A stretch of DNA of 64,000 nucleotides from Saccharothrix carnea. GTDB lineage: Bacteria; Actinomycetota; Actinomycetes; Mycobacteriales; Pseudonocardiaceae. Below, in pieces: positions 17,170-25,491 of this stretch. The stretch's first letter is position 1. Each line of letters starts with the position of its first letter. Below the pieces are notes generated by a model. It was given only the letters and a program-made list of their open reading frames with translations. It searched no databases and had not been told where the DNA came from. The translations under genes and the position numbers were made by a program. The stretch lies in NCBI RefSeq assembly GCF_003014735.1, contig NZ_PYAX01000002.1, positions 558,001 through 622,000 of the forward strand, read 5' to 3'.

Positions 17170-18110
17170 GCCGCCACCTCCGTGTGCTTGCCGGTCAACG
17201 TGAAGAACACCTCGTCCAGGCTCGGCAGCCGCAGCGCCAGCTCGGTCACCGCGATCCGCCGCTGGTCCAGCCGCCGCACCACCTCCGTGAACGCCGCGTC
17301 ACCGTCCACCGGCACGGTCACCACGCCCCGCCCGGTCGACTCCGGCTGGTGCCCGGACACCTCGGCGAGCACCGCGGCGGCCTCCGCCAGCCGGGCCGGG
17401 TCCGCGGGCCGCACCAGCACGGTCTGCCCGCCGACGATCCGCTTGAGCGACGCGGGCGTGCCGTGCGCGATCACCCGCCCGTGGTCGATGACCGAGATCT
17501 CGTCGGCCAACGCGTCCGCCTCCTCCAGGTACTGCGTGGTCAGCAGCACGGTCGCGCCGTCGGCCACGAGCGCGCGCACCACGTTCCAGATGTCGTCCCG
17601 CTTGGCCGGGTCCAGCCCGGTGGTGGGCTCGTCCAGGTAGATCACGTCCGGCCGGCCGACCAGGCTCGCGGCCAGGTCCAGCCGGCGGCGCATGCCGCCC
17701 GAGTAGGTTTTGACCTGCCGCCCACCCGCCTCGGTGAGCTCGAAGTCGCGCAACAGCTCGGCGGCGCGCGCCTTGGCCTGTGTGCCGCGCAGGTTGAGCA
17801 GCTGCCCGATCAGCACGAGGTTCTGCAGGCCGGTCAGGTCCTCGTCCACCGATGCGTACTGGCCGGTCAGCCCGATCAACCCGCGCACGCGTGCCGCGTC
17901 CGCCACCACGTCCAGCCCGCCGACCGCGGCACGCCCGGCGTCCGGCCGCAGCAGCGTGGCCAGGATCCGCACCGCGGTCGTCTTGCCCGCACCGTTCGGC
18001 CCGAGCACCCCCAGCACGGTCCCCGGTCGGGCGGCGAGGTCGACCCCGGCCAGCGCGGTCGTCTTGCCGTACCGCTTGACCAGGCCTTCCGCCTCGAAGG
18101 CGTACTCCAT
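17166..18110 (-). CDS. ABC transporter ATP-binding protein, DrrA-like
   Basis: Protein of 314 residues. Walker A is GPNGAGKTT, the signature motif is TYSGGMRRRLDLA, Walker B is [12 protein letters not shown] and the H-loop region is LLTTQYLEEAD. The C-terminal extension of about 90 residues ending SLDEVFFTLTGKH is typical of the DrrA subgroup that exports hydrophobic drugs. ATG at 18110 has GGGGAACGG upstream and starts at the domain; a 36-codon longer frame is rejected. It forms an operon with the permease. Confidence 0.9.
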   Translation of the reverse strand: MEYAFEAEGLVKRYGKTTALAGVDLAARPGTVLGVLGPNGAGKTTAVRILATLLRPDAGRAAVGGLDVVADAARVRGLIGLTGQYASVDEDLTGLQNLVLIGQLLNLRGTQAKARAAELLRDFELTEAGGRQVKTYSGGMRRRLDLAASLVGRPDVIYLDEPTTGLDPAKRDDIWNVVRALVADGATVLLTTQYLEEADALADEISVIDHGRVIAHGTPASLKRIVGGQTVLVRPADPARLAEAAAVLAEVSGHQPESTGRGVVTVPVDGDAAFTEVVRRLDQRRIAVTELALRLPSLDEVFFTLTGKHTEVAA

Positions 18111-18475
18111 GTCCGTTCCCCTTCCCCTGGTGTTGCGGGGACGACGCTCCGGCACGGACGTGTCATCGGGCTCCCAGCCACATGTCAGGGCGCGTGTCAA
18201 GGACCAACCCGCTGACATGGCGGTGCGTTCACAGACGTTCGCGGGCGTTCCGGGTCGTTCCGGGTGTGCCGGTGAGCACCATCAGGACCGTTCGACGTTC
18301 CGCTTACCGAAGCGGAACGCGCGCGTTCGGTTCTGCGCAGCCCGTCGCTCAGTCATCCTGTGGCCCGCACAACCCCCGGTCAGCGGTGCCCCGTTCCGGG
18401 GTCGGACCTTGTCCGCCGCCTCCGCCGCTGCTGACCTTTCCCGAGTTCGACCTTGACCCGCAGGAGGAAGGCCCG
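18111..18475. promoter_or_regulatory. Divergent region between DrrAB and LuxE/LuxC operons
   Basis: 365 bp with two candidate operators. An inverted repeat CATGTCAG/CTGACATG (arms 18181-18188 and 18212-18219) lies within a cluster of TGTCA half sites near the ABC operon. A perfect hairpin or palindrome CGTTCCGCTT-ACCG-AAGCGGAACG (18296-18319) lies nearer the middle. No regulator gene is adjacent, so the binding proteins are unknown. Confidence 0.5.
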
Positions 18476-19543
18476 ATGACCGTTGCCCACGACGATCCCC
18501 ACGTCGCGCGGCTGTTCGAGCACCTGGCACGGCTCGTCTGCGACGGCCTCGGCGACCCGCTCGACCTCCACGAGCAGCTGGTCGAGCTGGCGATGGTGAA
18601 CTCGCCGGACGTCGCCCGCTACTGGAAGCAGGTCGGGGTCGGCGTCGGCGTTCCGGACACCGCCTACAAAGACGGAGGTCCGCACCTGTTCCCGGACGCG
18701 CCACCGGTCCGGGTGTTCCGCACCAGCGGAACGACCGGCAGCGTCCGCGGCACCGTCCGCTACTCCAGGCTCGGGCTGGAGCTGAAAAGTCTCGCCATCG
18801 AGGCCAACGCCCGGCGGAACCTCCGGCCGGACGACGGCGTGCGGCCGGTGATCCTGGCGTTCACGCCGTCCGAGGAGGCCGCGCCGGAGATGGCGATCGC
18901 GTTCGACATGGTGCGCATCGCGCGCTCGTGCGGCGACCCCCGGCTCAGCACGGCCGTCATCGGCGCGAACGGCGTCGACTTCGACCTGCTCGGCCGTCGC
19001 CTGGACGCCGCCGTGGCCGAGGGCCTGCCGGTGGTGCTCATCGGCGGCACCTTCGCGTTCGTCAACGTCTGCGACGCCCTGGAAGCGCAGGGCAGGCGCT
19101 GGGAACTGCCACCCGGCTCGCGGATGTGGGACGGCGGCGGGTTCAAGGGCCGGTCACGGGTCATGCGCGTGGACGAGCTGCACGACGCCGTGCGCCGGGT
19201 CTTCGGCATCGAGCGGCACGGCAACATCTTCGGCATGACCGAGCTGGCCAACCAGCTCTTCGACGCCGCCGACACCCCGGTCGGCCCGCTCGGCGAACGT
19301 CCCAAGGGCGGTCACCCGGCGGGCGGTCCCAAGGTCCGCGACCCGCGCACCCGAGAGCACCTGACCGAGGGCCGCGGCCTGCTGGAGGTCACCGACCTGT
19401 CCCTGCTGGACCGGCCGCACGTGCTGCTCACCGGCGACCTCGGCATCGCCGTGCCGGAGGGCGTGGCGATCGCGGGACGCATCGCGGGCAGCAGCCGCGG
19501 CTGCTCGCTGACCCTGGACGAGATGACGGGAGGCGCCGCATGA
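18476..19543 (+). CDS. LuxE-type acyl-protein synthetase
   Basis: Protein of 355 residues related to LuxE, which activates a carboxylic acid as acyl-AMP and passes it to a Cys for reduction by LuxC. The adenylation P-loop is VFRTSGTTGSVRGTVRYS, and later motifs include FGMTELANQLFD and LLTGDLGI. The ATG at 18476 follows AGGAGG and is preferred over a long upstream extension. The stop overlaps the LuxC-like start as ATGA. No luciferase genes are nearby, so the pair probably makes an aldehyde for a metabolite rather than for light. Confidence 0.85.
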   Translation: MTVAHDDPHVARLFEHLARLVCDGLGDPLDLHEQLVELAMVNSPDVARYWKQVGVGVGVPDTAYKDGGPHLFPDAPPVRVFRTSGTTGSVRGTVRYSRLGLELKSLAIEANARRNLRPDDGVRPVILAFTPSEEAAPEMAIAFDMVRIARSCGDPRLSTAVIGANGVDFDLLGRRLDAAVAEGLPVVLIGGTFAFVNVCDALEAQGRRWELPPGSRMWDGGGFKGRSRVMRVDELHDAVRRVFGIERHGNIFGMTELANQLFDAADTPVGPLGERPKGGHPAGGPKVRDPRTREHLTEGRGLLEVTDLSLLDRPHVLLTGDLGIAVPEGVAIAGRIAGSSRGCSLTLDEMTGGAA

Positions 19544-20916
19544 CCGTGTCGTGGACCCCGGAGTGGCTGACGGCCGACCGCGCGCCGTTCACCCTCAAGG
19601 CAGGCCCGCACGAGTGGCGCGGCGTGCGACCCACCGACTGGGCGGCGGTCGGCGCCGGCCTCCGGATCGCGCACGAGGACCTGCGGCGGCTGCCCGTGCG
19701 GCGGATCGTGGAAGCCGTCGACGCGGTCGTCGACCTGTGGGCCAAGCGCGACTTCACCGCCCGCCGCACCACCGTCCGCAGCGCGGCGCTGGTCACCGGC
19801 ATGTCGGAGGAGACGATCGACCGCGCGCTGGACGCCGAGCTCGGCCACCTGCGCGCGGACTCGCTGCTGGCCGCCCTGACCCGCGAACTGGGCGACCCGG
19901 AAGTGCTCGACGGCTTCCGCGGCGGCACCACCGCGGTCGGACCCCGCACCGTGCTGGCGGTGTTCTCCGGCAACGTCCCGGGCCTGCCCGCGCGGTCGCT
20001 GGTGCGGTCGCTGCTGGTGAAGGCGTCCGTGATCGCCAAGGTCCCGGCCAAGGAGCCGCACTTCACCGCGGCGTTCCTGCGCACCCTGCACGACGTGGAG
20101 CCGGTGCTCGCCGACGCCGTCGTGGCCACCTACTGGGAACGCGACGACGAGGCCGTGCTGGAGGCCGCGCTGGACCAGGCCGACGCGGTCATCGCCTACG
20201 GCGGCGACCAGGCGTGCGCGGCGATCCGCGCCAGGGTCCGGCCGCGCCAGCTCTACGAGGAGCACGGGCACAAGCTGTCGTTCGGCATCGTCAGCGCCGA
20301 GTACGTGACGAGGTACGGCGTGGCCGAGGTGGCGCGGCGGATCGCCGCCGACTGCAGCGACTTCGACCAGCACGCGTGCCTCTCGCCGCAGGTCTACCTG
20401 GTGCAGGAGGAGCACGCGCGGGCAGTCGCCGAGCACTTGGCGGGCGCGATGCGGCGCGAGGCGCAGGACAGCCCACCCGGGACGATCGACGCTCAGGACG
20501 CCACCGTGCTGCAACACCGCCGGCTCGTCGCCGAGTGGCGTGCGGCCACGTCGGACGCGAGCGAGGTGTGGTCGCCGGACGGTCTGGAGTGGACGGTCGT
20601 GCTGGACGACGCGCTGATGCCGCTCAGCGGGGCGGGGAACCGGGTCGCGCGGATCGTGTCGGTGCCGGACGTGGCCGCGGCGGTCGACGCGATGCGCCCG
20701 TTCGCCGAGCACCTGCAGAACGTCGGCCTCGGCGCGGTCGGCGAGCAGTTCCGGCGGACCGCGCGGGAACTGGCCGAGCTCGGCGCGAGCCGGGTGTGCG
20801 CGCCCGGTGCGATGACCAAGGCCTCGATGGTGTGGCGGCACGACGGGCAGCCGCGGATCGCGGGCCTCGTGCGCTGGTGTGACGTCGAGCTCCACCCGGA
20901 GCTCGACAGACCTTAG
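19540..20916 (+). CDS. LuxC-type acyl-CoA/acyl-protein reductase
   Basis: Protein of 458 residues of the LuxC family, which reduces an activated acyl group to the aldehyde with NADPH. Visible elements are the nucleotide-binding segment AVFSGNVPGLPARSLVRSLL and the catalytic-Cys region DFDQHACLSPQVYLV, typical of aldehyde-dehydrogenase-fold reductases. The start is set by the ATGA overlap with the LuxE-like gene. The next gene, an O-methyltransferase, begins 74 bp later on the same strand and may belong to the same unit. Confidence 0.88.
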   Translation: MTVSWTPEWLTADRAPFTLKAGPHEWRGVRPTDWAAVGAGLRIAHEDLRRLPVRRIVEAVDAVVDLWAKRDFTARRTTVRSAALVTGMSEETIDRALDAELGHLRADSLLAALTRELGDPEVLDGFRGGTTAVGPRTVLAVFSGNVPGLPARSLVRSLLVKASVIAKVPAKEPHFTAAFLRTLHDVEPVLADAVVATYWERDDEAVLEAALDQADAVIAYGGDQACAAIRARVRPRQLYEEHGHKLSFGIVSAEYVTRYGVAEVARRIAADCSDFDQHACLSPQVYLVQEEHARAVAEHLAGAMRREAQDSPPGTIDAQDATVLQHRRLVAEWRAATSDASEVWSPDGLEWTVVLDDALMPLSGAGNRVARIVSVPDVAAAVDAMRPFAEHLQNVGLGAVGEQFRRTARELAELGASRVCAPGAMTKASMVWRHDGQPRIAGLVRWCDVELHPELDRP

Positions 20917-20990
20917 CCCCGGCCGGGGTGACGACTCCGCCGTGTTCAGCCCGCGGGCAGGGCACGGCCATCCTCTGGGGAGGATCAGCA

Positions 20991-22601
20991 ATGTCCGTGA
21001 CGGTCAGCGGCGCGCCCGGCGCGCTGGGGGAGAGAGACCTCCGCCGGTTGGCGGAAACCGTGGCCTTCGCGCGGGACCGGAGTGCCGGTGACGCGCTGGC
21101 CGCCGTGGTGGCCGGCGAGCCGCCCGCGCCTGTCCTACGCCACCTGGAGTTCGCGGGCGCCGCGGTGCTCGTCGCCGTGGCACAGCCGGCGGACCTGATC
21201 GGGGTGCTCGCCGACCTGGGCGTGCGGGCGGGGGAGCCGCGACCGAGCGCGGTGCCGGGGGACCGGCTCCGCGAACGGGCCGGTCAGGGGCGCGACGTGT
21301 GGAGCGTGCGCGGCGTCGTCTCCGGTGGGTCGCGCGAGGTGGAGCTGCTCGCGGTGCCCGGGACGATGTGGTCCGAGGCCGAACGCGAGGCCGAGTCGTC
21401 CGTGGCGTTCGACGTCACGGGCGAGGACGACGTGCTGCTGCGCGGGGTGTGCGCGACGTTGCTGGACGCGGGCCTCACGGCTGACGGCGGCGGTTACGAC
21501 GAGCACGTGACGGTGCTGCACTTCCGCGGTGCGGGTCGGGGGCGGTTGACGTTGCGGGCGCCCGGTCACCGCACCGAGCCGCTGGCACGCCACGTCGGGC
21601 GGCCCGACCGGGTGCGGCGCACGATGCTCGACCTGATGACCGGCGCGTGGCGCACCCGCGCCGTGGCGGCGGCGGCCGAGCTGGGGCTGGCCGACCTGCT
21701 CGCCGGCGGCCCGCTCGACACCGCCGAGCTGGCCGAGCGCACCGGTTCGCACGCGGACAAGCTGCGGCGCGTGCTCGCCTACCTGGCCGCGCTCGGCGTG
21801 TTCCGGCGTGACGGCGAGCGGTGGTCGCTGACCGCGGTCGGCGCGATGCTGCGCACCGACGTGGCCGGGTCGCAGCGGGACCTGGCGCGGATCTACGGAG
21901 GGCTGTTCTACCGGTCGTTCAGCGGGCTGGAGCACACCCTGCGCACCGGTGAGAGCGCGTTCGTCCACGTGTACGGCGCGCAGCCGTTCGAGCACTTCGC
22001 CGCGAACCCGGCCGACGCGCGGCTGTTCGAAGGCGCGATGGCGGCGGGCACGACGTTCCTGGAGCTGGTGCCCGGCCTGCTGGACCTGCCGGCCACCGGC
22101 ACGGTGGTCGACGTGGGCGGCAGCGACGGGCGGCTGCTCGACCTGGTGCTGACGGCCGGGCCCGGGCTGCGTGGTGTGCTGTTCGACCGGCCGCACGTGG
22201 TCGGCGCGGCGGCCGAGGCGCTCGCGGGCCACGGCGCGCGGGCGTCGGTGGTCGCGGGCGACTTCTTCCACGACCCGGTTCCCGCGGGTGCCGACCTGTA
22301 CCTGTTGTCGCGGATCATGCACGACTGGGACGACGAGCGCTGCTCGGTGATCCTGCGCAACGTCCGTGCGGCGATGGCCGAGGGCGCGACGCTGGCCGTG
22401 ATCGAGCGCCCGATCCGGGACGACCCGCGCACGGTGCTGCCGTTGGCGTTCAACGTGCACATGATGGTCAACACCGTGCAGGGCGGCGAGCGGACCACCG
22501 AGGAGCACCGGCGGCTGTTGGCGGCCAACGGGTTCGCGTTGCAGGACATCCGTGAGCTGCCGCTGGACATGGCGGTGCTGGTGGCGCGCGCCACGGCGTG
22601 A
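20991..22601 (+). CDS. O-methyltransferase with long N-terminal extension
   Basis: Protein of 536 residues. The last about 340 are a plant-COMT-like small-molecule O-methyltransferase: dimerisation winged helix (about 200-290, LADLLAGGPLDTAELAERTG) then the SAM fold with VVDVGGSDGRLLDLVL and the catalytic-His context LLSRIMHDWDDERC. The first about 190 residues are an additional alpha/beta region I do not recognise; typical family members are 330-360 long. ATG at 20991 has GGGGAGG upstream. It probably tailors the product of the LuxE/LuxC pair, but this is inference. Confidence 0.82.
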   Translation: MSVTVSGAPGALGERDLRRLAETVAFARDRSAGDALAAVVAGEPPAPVLRHLEFAGAAVLVAVAQPADLIGVLADLGVRAGEPRPSAVPGDRLRERAGQGRDVWSVRGVVSGGSREVELLAVPGTMWSEAEREAESSVAFDVTGEDDVLLRGVCATLLDAGLTADGGGYDEHVTVLHFRGAGRGRLTLRAPGHRTEPLARHVGRPDRVRRTMLDLMTGAWRTRAVAAAAELGLADLLAGGPLDTAELAERTGSHADKLRRVLAYLAALGVFRRDGERWSLTAVGAMLRTDVAGSQRDLARIYGGLFYRSFSGLEHTLRTGESAFVHVYGAQPFEHFAANPADARLFEGAMAAGTTFLELVPGLLDLPATGTVVDVGGSDGRLLDLVLTAGPGLRGVLFDRPHVVGAAAEALAGHGARASVVAGDFFHDPVPAGADLYLLSRIMHDWDDERCSVILRNVRAAMAEGATLAVIERPIRDDPRTVLPLAFNVHMMVNTVQGGERTTEEHRRLLAANGFALQDIRELPLDMAVLVARATA

Positions 22602-22620
22602 GACCCGGTGCGAGGCTTGG

Positions 22621-22636
22621 TGTGAGCGCTCCCACA
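22621..22636. promoter_or_regulatory. CebR-like (LacI family) operator
   Basis: TGTGAGCGCTCCCACA; read on the minus strand it contains TGGGAGCGCTCACA, 13 of 14 matches to the actinomycete CebR/CelR site TGGGAGCGCTCCCA. It lies 60 bp before the SET-like sugar transporter start. Confidence 0.6.
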
Positions 22637-22695
22637 GGTCCGGATGCTGGAAATCGGCTTCCTCGTCGCCCCGGTGGGCGGCGAGGATCGCCGGT

Positions 22696-23892
22696 GTGCC
22701 CGTCCTGAACAAAACCCCTGCCCCGACCCGGTCCCACTCCTTCGTGCCGCTCGTGTCGATGAGCTTGCTGACCGGTGTCGGATACGCGTTGGCGGGCCCG
22801 TTCCTGTCGCTGTTCCTGATCAAGGAGGTCCAGGCCGGGCCGATCGCGGTCGGCGCGTTCCTCCTGGTCAGCGCCCTGGCGTCGATGCTGGTGAGCACGC
22901 TGGTCGGGCGGTTGTCCGACGCACGCGCGATCCGTCGCACGCTGCTGGTGGTGGCCGGGGTGTCGGGTGCGGTGGGTTGGGTGCTGTTCTCCGTGCTGCG
23001 CGAGTACTGGCTGCTGCTGGTGGTCGCGGTCACGTTCTGGGCGGTCTCGTCCTCGCAGATCCCGCAGATGTACGCCTACGCGCGGCAGCTGCTGGAACGC
23101 AGCGGCTCGGCGAAGGCACCGCTGGCGATGAGCGGCCTGCGGATGACCATGTCGATCGCCTGGGTGGGCGGGCCGCCGCTGGGCGCGCTGCTGATCGGGG
23201 GCGGCGGGTTCACCTGGCTGTTCGGCGTGAGCGCGGCCATCTACGTGGTGGCCGTGCTCGTGGCGCTGGCCTGGCTGCCCGAGCTGGGACCGTCCGCCGC
23301 GCCGACGCACGAGGTGGCGCCGCGAGCCGGGCTGCGGCGGGAGATGGTGCTGGCGGCGCTGGCGTTCGTGTTGTTGCAGGGCGCGACGACGGTCGGTGTG
23401 ACGGCGATGCCGTTGTTCGTGACGGAGAGCCTGGGAGGCACGACCCGGGACGCGGGCCTCGTGCTGGGGCTGTGCGCGGCGCTGGAGATCCCGCTGATGC
23501 TGGGCTTCGGCGCGTTGGCGCTGCGGTTCAACCACCGGGTGCTCGTGCTGTCGGGTGGCGTGGTCGCGCTGGCGTACTACACGATCATGCTGCTCACCCA
23601 GGCGACCTGGCAGGTGATGGCCGCGCAGGTGCTGCACGCCGTGGTCATCTCGGCGGTGATGGGTGTCGGCATCTCCTACTTCCAGGACCTCGCACCCGAC
23701 CGGCCCGGGTATGCCAGCACGCTGTTCACGAACACGTACAAGACCAGCGCGATGCTGACCGGCCCGTTGGTGGGCCTCGCGCAGCACTTCGGGTACCGCA
23801 CGGCGTACGGCATGGGTCTGGTGATGTCGGTGCTGGGGCTCGCGCTGTTGCTGGCGGCGAAGCGGAGGTCGGTGCCGCCCGTGGCGCCGTGA
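22696..23892 (+). CDS. MFS transporter, SET-type sugar efflux
   Basis: Protein of 398 residues with about twelve membrane helices. FLSLFLIKEVQAGPIAVGAFLLVSA and the loop GRLSDARAIRRTLL resemble the sugar efflux transporter (SetA/B) branch of the MFS. A GTG at 22696 gives VPVLNKTPAPTRSH before helix 1; there is no strong Shine-Dalgarno sequence. A CebR-like operator lies just upstream, which fits sugar-linked control. It follows the methyltransferase by 94 bp on the same strand and may also export that cluster's product. Confidence 0.82.
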   Translation: MPVLNKTPAPTRSHSFVPLVSMSLLTGVGYALAGPFLSLFLIKEVQAGPIAVGAFLLVSALASMLVSTLVGRLSDARAIRRTLLVVAGVSGAVGWVLFSVLREYWLLLVVAVTFWAVSSSQIPQMYAYARQLLERSGSAKAPLAMSGLRMTMSIAWVGGPPLGALLIGGGGFTWLFGVSAAIYVVAVLVALAWLPELGPSAAPTHEVAPRAGLRREMVLAALAFVLLQGATTVGVTAMPLFVTESLGGTTRDAGLVLGLCAALEIPLMLGFGALALRFNHRVLVLSGGVVALAYYTIMLLTQATWQVMAAQVLHAVVISAVMGVGISYFQDLAPDRPGYASTLFTNTYKTSAMLTGPLVGLAQHFGYRTAYGMGLVMSVLGLALLLAAKRRSVPPVAP

Positions 23893-24044
23893 CGCGTGAT
23901 CGACCGGGGGACTACGTGGTGTGGCGGGTTACGCACGGTCAGTGAACCGACCGTTTGGTTTGCGCTCTTCGAGCGGTTCTCCGCGAAATTCGGGTTTCGA
24001 GGCGCGTGGATTGCTAAACCTTCCCTCAGGGGGAGGAGGTCGCG

Positions 24045-24713
24045 GTGCCCAGAGGTTTCTACGCCGACGACCGCGGTCGGGTGCGACCGGTCGCCGGAGG
24101 GGGTGGGCGGAGCGGTTCGGTGCTGTTGGCCGGGCTGATCGCGCTCAGCGCGGTGGGGTACGGGGGAGCGGTCGGCCTCAGCGCGGGCGGCGGTTCGGGC
24201 GGTGGCGGTGGCCCGGGGTCGAGCGTCGAGGAGCGTGCGGTTCAGGGCGGTGATCTCGCCCGGAGAGGTGACGCCGAGGGCGCGTGGCAGCGGATGGGGC
24301 TGCGCGAGCTGAAGCGGACGGACGTGCAGCGTGCTCCGTGCGCGGACGCGTCGTTCGGCCGGGTGCGGGAGTTCCTCCGGCAGCACGAGTGCACGTCGGT
24401 GGACCGGGTGCTGTTCACCGTGGGGGACGACGCGGGCAACTCGGCGGTGATCGCGGTGGCCTGGGTGGCGTTGGCCTCGCGCGGTGACGCGCGGGAGTTC
24501 CAGGACCTGGTGGACGCGCCCGGCACCGGTGACGTGAAGGCGCTCGGCACGGCTCAGGTCGGGTTGGCCGAGGTCGCGTTCAGCGGCGCGAACTACGGCT
24601 CGGAATGCGACCGGACGACGGTCACCGTCGCCGAGGCGGAGGTCGCCACCGGGTACGTCACGCCGGAGGTGTTGGACGCGCTGGCGGAGGTGGCGGCGCG
24701 GCTGCCCCGCTGA
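24045..24713 (+). CDS. Single-pass membrane protein, unknown function
   Basis: Protein of 222 residues that I do not recognise. A short charged N-terminus precedes one membrane helix (about 26-48, SVLLAGLIALSAVGYGGAV), then a Gly/Ser linker and an extracellular domain of about 150 residues with three cysteines (in RAPCADAS, QHECTSVD and YGSECDR). The GTG start at 24045 follows a strong GGGGAGGAGG. Its last 56 bp overlap the convergent ECF S-component gene. No domain suggests a function. Confidence 0.68.
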   Translation: MPRGFYADDRGRVRPVAGGGGRSGSVLLAGLIALSAVGYGGAVGLSAGGGSGGGGGPGSSVEERAVQGGDLARRGDAEGAWQRMGLRELKRTDVQRAPCADASFGRVREFLRQHECTSVDRVLFTVGDDAGNSAVIAVAWVALASRGDAREFQDLVDAPGTGDVKALGTAQVGLAEVAFSGANYGSECDRTTVTVAEAEVATGYVTPEVLDALAEVAARLPR

Positions 24714-25491
24714 ACGCCGGGTCGCCGAACGACGCCCGGCGCGCGGCCCGGCGCAGCGTGCGCAGCAGGACCGGGCCGGTCACCAGCACCAGGATCGTGG
24801 TCGTGACGGCCCGGCCGACGTCCCAGCCGAGCGAGGTGGCCAGGCTGAACGCCACCACGCGCACCAGGTTGTCCAGGATCGGCGCGCCCGGCTGGAAGGA
24901 CAGCGAGGTGCTGCCCGCGCTCAACGCGAACGGCCAGAACGAGAGGTTGAGCAGCAGCCCGTAGACCAGGGACGCGACGGCGCTGTAGGCGGCGAGGAGC
25001 GCGAGTTCGGCCTTGCCGCGCAACGGCGGCAGCAGCCCCGCGCCCAACGCCACCCACGCCGCGCCGAGCATCTGGTACGGCAGCCAGGGCCCGACACCGC
25101 CGGTGAGCAAGGCGGACGCGAACAGCATGGTGTTGCCGAGGACGAACCCGAACCCGGGCCCGAAGACTCGCCCGCCGAGGACGAGCAGGAAGAACACCGT
25201 CTCGATGCCCGCGGTGCCCGCGCCGAGGGGTCGGATCGCGGCACCCAGCGCGGACAGCACGCCCAGCATCGCCACGGCCTTCGCGTCCAGGCCGCGGTCG
25301 CTGATCTCGGCGAGGACGACGGCCAGGACGAGGGGGAGCAGGAGGGCGAACGTCCACGGCGCGGTGGCGCCCTGCGCGAGCGCGGCGTCGGAGGAGACCA
25401 GCAACGGCCAGCCGAAGGCGACGACGCTGATCGCGGCGGCGATGGCCAGGGCGAGGGTGGCGCGCGGGCGGATCCGGACCGGTTCGCTCAT
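24658..25491 (-). CDS. ECF transporter S component (predicted cobalamin specificity)
   Basis: Integral membrane protein of 277 residues with about six to seven helices (for example TLALAIAAAISVVAFGWPLLV, WTFALLLPLVLAVVLAEI and TVFFLLVLGGRVFGPGFGFVLG). S components bind the vitamin and give the transporter its specificity. The substrate call rests on the operon's cobalamin riboswitch, not on this sequence alone. The ATG at 25491 overlaps the ATPase stop as ATGA. The C-terminus is Ala/Pro-rich and overlaps the convergent gene at 24658-24713. Confidence 0.85.
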   Translation of the reverse strand: MSEPVRIRPRATLALAIAAAISVVAFGWPLLVSSDAALAQGATAPWTFALLLPLVLAVVLAEISDRGLDAKAVAMLGVLSALGAAIRPLGAGTAGIETVFFLLVLGGRVFGPGFGFVLGNTMLFASALLTGGVGPWLPYQMLGAAWVALGAGLLPPLRGKAELALLAAYSAVASLVYGLLLNLSFWPFALSAGSTSLSFQPGAPILDNLVRVVAFSLATSLGWDVGRAVTTTILVLVTGPVLLRTLRRAARRASFGDPAFSGAAAPPPPPARPTPPA

